DNA of 64,000 nucleotides from Flavobacteriales bacterium (GTDB lineage: Bacteria > Bacteroidota > Bacteroidia > Flavobacteriales_F > PHOS-HE28): the NCBI GenBank assembly GCA_020635675.1, contig JACJZJ010000001.1, positions 496,001 to 560,000 on the forward strand, given 5' to 3'. Below the pieces are notes generated by a model. The model made no database searches and was not told where the DNA came from. It saw only the letters and a program-made list of their open reading frames with translations. Made by a program: the position numbers and the translations under genes. Position 1 is the first letter of the stretch. Each line of letters begins with the position of its first letter. Shown one piece after another: positions 49,942-56,230 of the stretch.

Positions 49942-50340
49942 ATGAAATTCCTTTACAAGCAGTTCCAGGGCAAGAAGAAGCAGATCGTGGAGGTGGAACT
50001 CGATCGCACCACGAGGGTGAAGTTCCTGACGGCACCTGACTTCAAAGCGTACCGGGACCACAGGACCCACAAATACTACGGGGGCACCTTCGATCGATCG
50101 CCCGTACGCTTCGTGCTGCCGTTCGATGCGGTGTGGACCGTCGTCGTGGAAAAGGGGAGTTTTCGGGAGCCGCTGGACGTGCAGGCCTCATGCAAATTGC
50201 TGCCTCCGGACCGGGAGGTCCTATCGACCGTGGCGATCGATGCCCCACCGCACCTGCGTGAACCTCAGGGGGACGATCGGCGCGAGGCACAGACCGCCTA
50301 CGCAGGGGAGGGGTCCCCGGAGGATGAAGGGACGAACTGA
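49942..50340 (+). CDS. DUF1883 domain-containing protein
   Basis: 132 residues. The first 75 match DUF1883: IVEVELDRTTRVKFLTAPDF, HKYYGGTFDRSPVRFVLPF and VWTVVVEKG; a disordered Glu/Asp tail follows. DUF1883 is a small beta domain sometimes fused to TIR domains; function unknown. TATCTTTA at 49915-49922 is a possible -7 box. The next gene starts 34 bases downstream on the same strand. Confidence 0.82.
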   Translation: MKFLYKQFQGKKKQIVEVELDRTTRVKFLTAPDFKAYRDHRTHKYYGGTFDRSPVRFVLPFDAVWTVVVEKGSFREPLDVQASCKLLPPDREVLSTVAIDAPPHLREPQGDDRREAQTAYAGEGSPEDEGTN

Positions 50341-50374
50341 TCACGGTCGTTGCGCGTTATAGGAAAGGATCGAC

Positions 50375-51085
50375 ATGGACATACGCGCTGAAGGGGAAAG
50401 GCTTGAACGCATTCTGCTCGGTCAGGAGGTGTTCGTCAACACGGTGAAGGGATGGCTCGAAGAGGAGCGGTCCCAGGATGAGATCATCCGCGCGGTGATC
50501 CGCACGGCTAGGCCGGACCGGGTCGATCCCATCCCCGGGCTGGACCCTACTCGGACCTACCACGAGAAGGCCATCCGGCAGTTGTGCATCAAGTACCGTC
50601 TGCGCTTCCTGCCCGGCGCATCCTTCAGGGGCGATATCCCCGATCAGGCGGTGGTGGCCGTTCGCAACCTCGAGCGCCGCACAGGAACGACCCTGTCGGC
50701 GTTCCACGTGCTTGCCCCGGTGCGACGGTTCGAATTGGTCGATTGTGAGAGCGACCCCCTTCTGTTCCTGCGTGTAGCCGAAGACCGCTACTTCCTGGTG
50801 CATCGATGGGGCGGCGACCTGGCCTGGTACAGATCTTTTATCGCATGGCCGCTCCGCTCCCCATTGGAAGGGATCGTGACCCTCACATTGTTCGTACTGA
50901 TGATCGCGGCATTCGTGCCCACAGGGTGGATCACGGCGGAACCTGATGCGCCCTGGTGGGGCATCCACCGGTTCGTCATCCTTTTCTGGATCATGATGGT
51001 CACTGCAGGATCCGCGGCCTATGGCTGGTTCGCCTTTTTCGGGCGTTTCAGCAGCGAGTCCTGGCGCAGCCGCACCTTCAACTGA
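50375..51085 (+). CDS. Hypothetical protein with two C-terminal transmembrane helices
   Basis: 236 residues. A helical N-terminus, then a mixed domain (YRLRFLPGASFRG, LERRTGTTLSAFHVLAPVRRF, PLLFLRVAEDRYFLVHRWGGDLAW, about 70-155) and two membrane helices (about 168-187 and 203-225). The domain before the helices is a recurrent but unnamed Bacteroidota type. Probably co-transcribed with DUF1883. Its last 8 bases overlap the stop of the convergent small gene at 51078. Confidence 0.72.
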   Translation: MDIRAEGERLERILLGQEVFVNTVKGWLEEERSQDEIIRAVIRTARPDRVDPIPGLDPTRTYHEKAIRQLCIKYRLRFLPGASFRGDIPDQAVVAVRNLERRTGTTLSAFHVLAPVRRFELVDCESDPLLFLRVAEDRYFLVHRWGGDLAWYRSFIAWPLRSPLEGIVTLTLFVLMIAAFVPTGWITAEPDAPWWGIHRFVILFWIMMVTAGSAAYGWFAFFGRFSSESWRSRTFN

Positions 51086-51287
51086 CCCTGCTTTCCATGA
51101 TGCCCGGCCCGGCCGGCCGGGCCGACTTGCAGACGCAGTGCGAGCGGAACCATTGCCTTAGCTGTTCACGCTCCTCGGGCATCAGGCGTCGCATGGCCTT
51201 GCGGAGCTCCTTCCGGAACACGGCGGCATCGGCGAAACTGATCTTGTCAAGGACCTCCTGGTAGTAGGTGTATGGATCTTTACGCAT
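51078..51287 (-). CDS. Small conserved helical protein
   Basis: 69 residues from ATG 51287 (MRKDPYTYYQEVLDKISFAD). The helical, charged core FRKELRKAMRRLMPEEREQL and WFRSHCVC resemble short uncharacterised Bacteroidota proteins that begin in the same way. The frame is open to 51416 but that part crosses the palindromic terminator and is not coding-like. The inverted repeat at 51327-51343 lies 39 bases upstream. Converges and overlaps with the 50375 gene by 8 bases. Confidence 0.65.
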   Translation of the reverse strand: MRKDPYTYYQEVLDKISFADAAVFRKELRKAMRRLMPEEREQLRQWFRSHCVCKSARPAGPGIMESRVS

Positions 51288-51326
51288 GTGGAATATGGAG
51301 CACCTGGGGCACACGACCCAGGGATA

Positions 51327-51343
51327 CGTATGCGCTCCATACG
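51327..51343. repeat. Inverted repeat upstream of the small gene
   Basis: CGTATG-CGCTC-CATACG, a perfect 6-bp dyad with a 5-base spacer, between the terminator at 51371 and the small gene starting at 51287. Size and position fit an operator; no known regulator consensus recognised. Confidence 0.35.
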
Positions 51344-51370
51344 GGGTTGCGTCGGACGGCCGGATACGGG

Positions 51371-51394
51371 AAAGGGCGGCCATGGCCGCCCTTT
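51371..51394 (-). terminator. Perfect 24-base palindromic terminator after hsp20
   Basis: AAAGGGCGGCCATGGCCGCCCTTT is fully self-complementary; A and T runs at both ends make it usable from either strand. It lies 18 bases after the hsp20 stop. Confidence 0.75.
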
Positions 51395-51412
51395 GCATCC
51401 AGGTCCAAGGGA

Positions 51413-51856
51413 TCACTGGATATTGATCTGCTTCGAAGCGGGTTTGACCTCCTCCACTTTCGGGATCATCAGGCTCAGAACACCTTCGTTGTATTCGGCC
51501 TTGATCCGATCGTGTTCCACACCTTCCGGAAGGCGAAAACCACGTGAAAAGGAGGAGTGCGAGAACTCGCGACGGGTGAAACGCTCGTTCTCCTTCAGGT
51601 CCTCGACCTTCTTTTCGGCGCTGATCGTCAACACGTTGTTCTCCACGTGCACTTTCAGGTCTTGCTTCCCGAAACCCGGCGCGAGCAGGTCCAGCTTGTA
51701 GTCCTTGTCGCGCTCCACGATGTTCACGCTGGGTAGTGATGCAGGCAGGTCATCCACTCCCAGGAATTGGCCCATATCCCGGCCGAAGAATTCATTCACC
51801 AGTTCATTGAACGGGCTCATCAGGCGGTTCTGCGGACGATACTTCACGATGGTCAT
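51413..51856 (-). CDS. Hsp20/alpha-crystallin small heat-shock protein
   Basis: 147 residues. LMSPFNELVNEFFGRD at the N-terminus, alpha-crystallin domain about 42-140 (SVNIVERDKDYKLDLLAPGF, DLKVHVENNVLTISAEK, FSRGFRLPEG, GVLSLMIPKVEE) and a C-terminal basic/hydrophobic tail. ATP-independent holdase that forms oligomers in the cytoplasm. The 118-base leader 51857-51975 is AT-richer than the surroundings; it contains minus-strand TTGACA (51908-51913) and poly-A just before the ATG, but no clear -7 box. Confidence 0.95.
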   Translation of the reverse strand: MTIVKYRPQNRLMSPFNELVNEFFGRDMGQFLGVDDLPASLPSVNIVERDKDYKLDLLAPGFGKQDLKVHVENNVLTISAEKKVEDLKENERFTRREFSHSSFSRGFRLPEGVEHDRIKAEYNEGVLSLMIPKVEEVKPASKQINIQ

Positions 51857-51975
51857 GGCTTTTACTTTTTTTCAGGGTACTTGATCATGTTCGGCGATCT
51901 GTTGTCAAGCCCTGTACCAGTGTAAAATAAATGCCAAAATGACACGATGAGCTTGAAAAAAGCGCCGATATGGCG

Positions 51976-52722
51976 CTACTGGGGCATGAAAACGAAAGTG
52001 ATGGTACCGTTCTGAGCAGCCGGTGCCGCTGTCGATCCATCGAAAAGTGCCTTGCTCGCTGCCTCGGATGCAAAGGCCATCATGCATGCGGAGGCGGTGG
52101 AGGCCCTTTGATCGACCTGTGCATCACGGATCACGCCTGTCCGGTCCACTTCGATCCGCACAACGACCCGACCGCTGCCCTGACACAGATAGGCGGGGAT
52201 GTACAGGGACCGGTGATGGCGCCCCGGGAGGTCGTAGCTGACGGTCGTTGGTCCTTCCACCTTTACCGGCCGGTCATTGGCCGCCATGTAACGTTCCTTC
52301 TTCCATTTGCTCGGATCGAGCTCCGGCATGTCGATCTGTTCACCGCTCGCCTTTCGCTCTTCCTCAAGGCGGTCGAATTCGTTCTTCTCCATGTCCTTCA
52401 GTTCCTGCATCACCTGATCGTCAAGTCGTTGGCTGGTGCGTGCGTCCAGGGAGCGGTCGGCCGCCACCGCGTTCTGGTCATTGATCACGTTCGTCACTGG
52501 CCGACCGGTCGGCACCGACACGTTCTCCGGGGGGGGGGCGATCAGGGCATCGGCCTCGTCCTCAGGGACCATCTCGATCACCATCTCCGACCGGTCCTGC
52601 TCATCCGGGATGGTCGTGAAGCGGACGATGGCCAGGGTGAAAAGGACCGCCGAGTGCACCGCCAGGGTGCCGATCACCCCGTACTTGTGCCTTTCGAATC
52701 GATCGAGCAACCGTTCCAGCAT
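51976..52722 (-). CDS. TonB-family energy transducer-like protein
   Basis: 248 residues. One N-terminal membrane helix (about 14-36), a long charged helical/coiled middle (about 45-165) and a C-terminal TonB-like domain (about 175-248: YLCQGSGRVVVRIEVDRTGVIRDAQV, ALFDGSTAAPAAQNGTITFVFMP). TonB links ExbBD to outer-membrane receptors; no exbB/exbD is nearby, so a stand-alone structural role is possible. ATG 52722 starts the cytoplasmic LERLLDRFERHK segment. Confidence 0.78.
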   Translation of the reverse strand: MLERLLDRFERHKYGVIGTLAVHSAVLFTLAIVRFTTIPDEQDRSEMVIEMVPEDEADALIAPPPENVSVPTGRPVTNVINDQNAVAADRSLDARTSQRLDDQVMQELKDMEKNEFDRLEEERKASGEQIDMPELDPSKWKKERYMAANDRPVKVEGPTTVSYDLPGRHHRSLYIPAYLCQGSGRVVVRIEVDRTGVIRDAQVDQRASTASACMMAFASEAASKALFDGSTAAPAAQNGTITFVFMPQ

Positions 52723-52742
52723 GGTAATTCCCCGGGTCCGAT

Positions 52743-52750
52743 GCAAGTTA
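52743..52750 (-). promoter_or_regulatory. Possible -7 box of the TonB-like gene
   Basis: Minus-strand TAACTTGC, 20 bases before ATG 52722, overlapping the stop codon of the methyltransferase gene. Confidence 0.3.
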
Positions 52751-54076
52751 CGCGCCCTGGTGGTGCATGCGGATCCGCCAACCGGTCGGATAGTGGTTGT
52801 TCCAACGCCTCGCCACGCCCTTGGCCCAACCAAGGCCCTGCCCTTGATGGCTCATCAATCCCCAGCCTTTCGCGGCCTGGTCGCGCAGGGCCTCTCCGCG
52901 CAGGTAGCGCAGGGCATCGGCTGTATCGAGTTCACACCGCACCGCATCGAACGTGGCGATCATGCGGTCCGCGGCGATCGGGTCGAAGGCAGCGGCGGGA
53001 TGAGGCTGCCTGCCCCTTCGATCGGTCGTGAACAATGGTGTTCCTGCGAGGTGCACATCGACGTCCCGACGCAACGCATCGACGATGTCCCGGTGGGATC
53101 CCAGGATCCACGCGTTCGCGACCCCGTCCTGGACTTCGATCCGATCTCCAGCGCCAAGGTCACTGCCATGCGTCGGTCCTGGTTTCCGCAGGGCCCCGAA
53201 GTAGGAGCCCTCCCCCTGGAGGCGGTGCGGAAGGCTCAGCAGACCATGCCCCCGCTCCATGGTCCCCCAGGTGGGATCGTAGGAGATCGTCCGCGGGATC
53301 GCCCCGAGTTGTTCGACAGCCCACTGCAATTGGTCCTCGTCCTCTTCCGGAGCAAAGGTGCATGTGGCATAGATCAGAGCTCCTCCCGGGCGCAGGCAGG
53401 CCCAAGCGTCCCTGAGGATGTCACGTTGGGCCGTCCGGCAGGAACGGACAAGCCCCGGGCTCCATTGGGACCGCGCGATCCCCTCGCGTCGCATCAACCC
53501 CTCTCCGGAGCAGGGGGCGTCGACGAGGACCAGGTCGAAACGCCCGGCCGATCGCGCGAACCGTTCCGTCGCCGACCCCGTGAGAACCGCCCGGCCGCTT
53601 CCCCATTTCCAGAGGTTGTGTTGCAGCGCCTGGCGTCGCCTGCCCTCCACTTCATTGCATACGACCAGTGCGGAAGGCCCCAATAGGTCGAGCAGGTGGG
53701 TGGACTTGCCTCCTGGTGCGGCACACAGGTCCAGCGCAAGCAGGTTCCTGCCGACCAGGTCCAGCGCGTTCATCGCGGGTTCCAGCATCATGGCCGAAGC
53801 CTCCTGGACATAATAGGCACCTGCGTGAAGGAACGGGTCCAGGGTGAACACGGGGCGTTCCTCGAGGTAACGACCGCTCGCGCACCACGGGACCGGTGTT
53901 CCGGCAGGTGCGCCCGACCTGTGAGGATGAACGCGGATACTTACCGAGGCCGGTGCATCCAATGCTTCGAACAACGCGTCCGCCTCAGGCCCCAGCGTGG
54001 CCCTCCGCAACTCCTTCCATTCCACAGGCAGCGGCGGGCGCTCCTTCCTGTGCTGCGCACGGTGGACACGGGCCAT
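52748..54076 (-). CDS. RsmB/RsmF-type rRNA (cytosine-C5) methyltransferase
   Basis: 442 residues. SAM-binding LALDLCAAPGGKSTHLLDLL (about 114-133), VCNEVEGRR, the Cys motif VDAPCSGEGLMRR and the catalytic YATCTFAPEEDE; N-terminal PUA-like/RsmF region with YYVQEASAMMLEP and a C-terminal RsmF-like RNA-binding part ending in WRIRMHHQG. Methylates a cytosine in 16S rRNA. Starts 5 bases after the purA stop, so it belongs to the Fur-STAS-purA transcript. Confidence 0.92.
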   Translation of the reverse strand: MARVHRAQHRKERPPLPVEWKELRRATLGPEADALFEALDAPASVSIRVHPHRSGAPAGTPVPWCASGRYLEERPVFTLDPFLHAGAYYVQEASAMMLEPAMNALDLVGRNLLALDLCAAPGGKSTHLLDLLGPSALVVCNEVEGRRRQALQHNLWKWGSGRAVLTGSATERFARSAGRFDLVLVDAPCSGEGLMRREGIARSQWSPGLVRSCRTAQRDILRDAWACLRPGGALIYATCTFAPEEDEDQLQWAVEQLGAIPRTISYDPTWGTMERGHGLLSLPHRLQGEGSYFGALRKPGPTHGSDLGAGDRIEVQDGVANAWILGSHRDIVDALRRDVDVHLAGTPLFTTDRRGRQPHPAAAFDPIAADRMIATFDAVRCELDTADALRYLRGEALRDQAAKGWGLMSHQGQGLGWAKGVARRWNNHYPTGWRIRMHHQGA

Positions 54077-54081
54077 GGCGC

Positions 54082-55359
54082 TCAGGCCTTGGCGAACGTG
54101 CTGGTCCGCTCCATGGTCTGGCTTCGCTCCGGACCGACGGATACGATCCGCACCGGCACCTGCACCGCATCCTCGATCCGCCGGATGTAATTCTCCAATG
54201 CCTCGGGCAGGGGGTCCGTGGCTTTCAATTCACCCCATCCTGGGGATGCCTCCACCACGGGCAGTGCACCTGCGATGTCGAACGGAAATTGCTCCGTGCG
54301 CCGTCCGTCCACCTGATACGCGGTGCACAAGCCGACTTGTTCCAGACCGGCCAGCACGTCGGACTTCATCATGGCCAGTTCCGTGATGCCATTGATCATC
54401 ACCGCATAGCGCAATGCCGGCAGATCGAGCCAACCGCAACGACGCGGGCGGCCGGTGGTGCTGCCGAACTCGCGGCCGGCCTGTCGGATCCGTTCGCCGG
54501 TATCATCGAACAATTCCGTGGGGAACGGACCACTGCCAACGCGCGTGCAATAGGCCTTGAAGATGCCGATCACGCGCCCGATCCTCGAGGGAGGCACACC
54601 AAGCCCCGTGCATGCGCCCGCGCACACGGTGTTCGAGGAGGTCACGTAGGGATAGGTGCCGAAATCGATGTCCAGCAAGGTGCCCTGTGCGCCTTCGGCC
54701 AGTACGCGTTGTCCGGACCGGAAGGCCGCGTCAAGGAGATGTTCGCTATCCACCAGTCGCAGTTCGCGTAGTTGATGGACCGCTTCCAGCCATTCCTGCT
54801 CCGCCTGCCGGGTCAGTTCGTGCGTTCCGTACATCCCGAGCAACCGATGGTGCTTCCGAACGAGCGAGGTGTACCGGTCGTTCAGGTCCGCACGCTCGAG
54901 GTCACCGACCCGCAGGCCGTTGCGGCCGGTCTTGTCCATATAGGTCGGCCCGATGCCCTTGAGCGTGCTGCCGATGCGCTCGTCACCCTTCTCGGCCTCA
55001 CTGGCTGCGTCCAGAAGGCGATGCGTGGGAAGGATCAAGTGGGCACGGCGCGAGATGAATAGGCGGTCGGTGATGTCGGGCGCATGTTCCCGTATCGTAT
55101 CCAGTTCCTTCACGAAGGTCACCGGGTCGATCACCACTCCATTGCCGACAAGGTTGGTCGTATCCGCACGGAAGACGCCTGATGGTATGGTGTGGAGCAC
55201 ATATTTCCTGCCGTCGATCCAAAGGGTATGGCCGGCATTCGGTCCACCCTGGAAGCGTGCGACCAGCTGGTAGTCGGCGGCGACCACATCGACGACCTTG
55301 CCTTTGCCCTCGTCGCCCCATTGGGCACCGAGCAGGACATCCATCCGCGCTTCGCGCAT
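54082..55359 (-). CDS. purA: Adenylosuccinate synthase
   Basis: 425 residues, standard length. DVLLGAQWGDEGKGK (GTP P-loop with catalytic Asp), FQGGPNAGHT, GNGVVIDPVTF, GTLLDIDFGTYPYVTSSNT and TGRPRRCGWLDLPALRY are all present. Joins IMP and aspartate with GTP hydrolysis in AMP synthesis. ATG 55359 lies 1 base after the STAS stop; ATG 55344 is an alternative. The synteny with RelA/SpoT is notable because PurA is a (p)ppGpp-inhibited enzyme in other bacteria. Confidence 0.96.
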   Translation of the reverse strand: MREARMDVLLGAQWGDEGKGKVVDVVAADYQLVARFQGGPNAGHTLWIDGRKYVLHTIPSGVFRADTTNLVGNGVVIDPVTFVKELDTIREHAPDITDRLFISRRAHLILPTHRLLDAASEAEKGDERIGSTLKGIGPTYMDKTGRNGLRVGDLERADLNDRYTSLVRKHHRLLGMYGTHELTRQAEQEWLEAVHQLRELRLVDSEHLLDAAFRSGQRVLAEGAQGTLLDIDFGTYPYVTSSNTVCAGACTGLGVPPSRIGRVIGIFKAYCTRVGSGPFPTELFDDTGERIRQAGREFGSTTGRPRRCGWLDLPALRYAVMINGITELAMMKSDVLAGLEQVGLCTAYQVDGRRTEQFPFDIAGALPVVEASPGWGELKATDPLPEALENYIRRIEDAVQVPVRIVSVGPERSQTMERTSTFAKA

Positions 55360-55360
55360 C

Positions 55361-55720
55361 CTAGGCTTGGAACTTCGCGAGGGCCTCCTCCACGTCGGGC
55401 GTGATGGTGAAGACCGAGTCGAGCTTCGTGACGACAAAAAGCTGCCTTACGCTCGGGGAGAGACCGGCGATGAACGTGTCGCCCCCCGCGTTCCTGGTCC
55501 GGGTGAGCACATTGATCAGGATGTTCAAGCCGGTACTGTTCATGTACTGCAGTTCGCTCATGTCGAGTACGACATGTGAACGGCCTTTGGCCAGTTCCTC
55601 ATCCAACGCTTGCATCAGGCGATCGGCCTGTTGCTGGTCCATCAATCGTCCCTTCAGACCGAAGATGTTGCAGCCATCGATCGGTCGGACCGTTAGGTCG
55701 AAGGTGGGCATGTCGCTCAT
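55361..55720 (-). CDS. STAS domain anti-sigma-factor-antagonist-like protein
   Basis: 119 residues, a single STAS domain: DGCNIFGLKGRLMDQQQADRL, HVVLDMSELQYMNSTGLNIL with the phosphorylatable Ser of the MNSTG loop, and LFVVTKLDSVFTI. In SpoIIAA-type switches this Ser is phosphorylated by an anti-sigma kinase; no such kinase is adjacent. ATG 55720 overlaps the fur stop (ATGA). Its place between fur and purA argues for a regulatory link. Confidence 0.9.
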   Translation of the reverse strand: MSDMPTFDLTVRPIDGCNIFGLKGRLMDQQQADRLMQALDEELAKGRSHVVLDMSELQYMNSTGLNILINVLTRTRNAGGDTFIAGLSPSVRQLFVVTKLDSVFTITPDVEEALAKFQA

Positions 55721-56181
55721 TGCTTGTTCGGGGATCTTTCCCGGCACTCCCGGCAAACGCCGTAGAGGTGCAGGGCATGTTGTTCCACCTGGAACCCGGT
55801 GACCTCGGCCACGGTGGAGCGAATGGTCTGGATGCGAGGGTCGCAGAACTCGCGCACCGTGCCGCACATACGGCAGATCAGGTGGTCATGCTGGCGGAAC
55901 GCATGTGTGCGCTCGAACTGGGCCGGAGGACCCATGAACCGGTGCTTGCGAACCAGGTCGCAATCGAGCAGGAGATCCATCGTGTTGTACAGGGTCGCAC
56001 GGCTCACGCGGTAGCGCTTTTGCTTCATCCGGGCGTACAGGCGCTCGATGTCGAAATGGCCGTCCTGTTCGTAGATCTCATTGAGGATGGCGAACCTTTC
56101 AGGCGTCTTCCGATGGCCGTGTTGCTCAAGGAACTCGGTGAAGATGCGTTTCACGCTGTCCTTTTGTTCGGTGTTCACCAT
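55717..56181 (-). CDS. Fur-family transcriptional repressor
   Basis: 154 residues. Winged-helix 10-85 (ILNEIYEQDGHFDIERLYARM, VSRATLYNTMDLLLDCDLV) and dimer/metal domain with QHDHLICRMCGTVREFCDP (His, Cys and Glu ligands) and a second CxxC in YGVCREC. Regulates iron, zinc or peroxide genes; which is not evident. TAAATTCG ends 7 bases before ATG 56181, so it has its own promoter behind the RelA/SpoT gene. Confidence 0.93.
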   Translation of the reverse strand: MVNTEQKDSVKRIFTEFLEQHGHRKTPERFAILNEIYEQDGHFDIERLYARMKQKRYRVSRATLYNTMDLLLDCDLVRKHRFMGPPAQFERTHAFRQHDHLICRMCGTVREFCDPRIQTIRSTVAEVTGFQVEQHALHLYGVCRECRERSPNKQ

Positions 56182-56188
56182 GTCACCG

Positions 56189-56196
56189 CGAATTTA
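56189..56196 (-). promoter_or_regulatory. -7 box of the fur-STAS-purA operon
   Basis: Minus-strand TAAATTCG, 7 bases before ATG 56181. Confidence 0.5.
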
Positions 56197-56230
56197 CGTC
56201 TCCTTTCCGTGGCATCCCGGCTTCGCCGCG

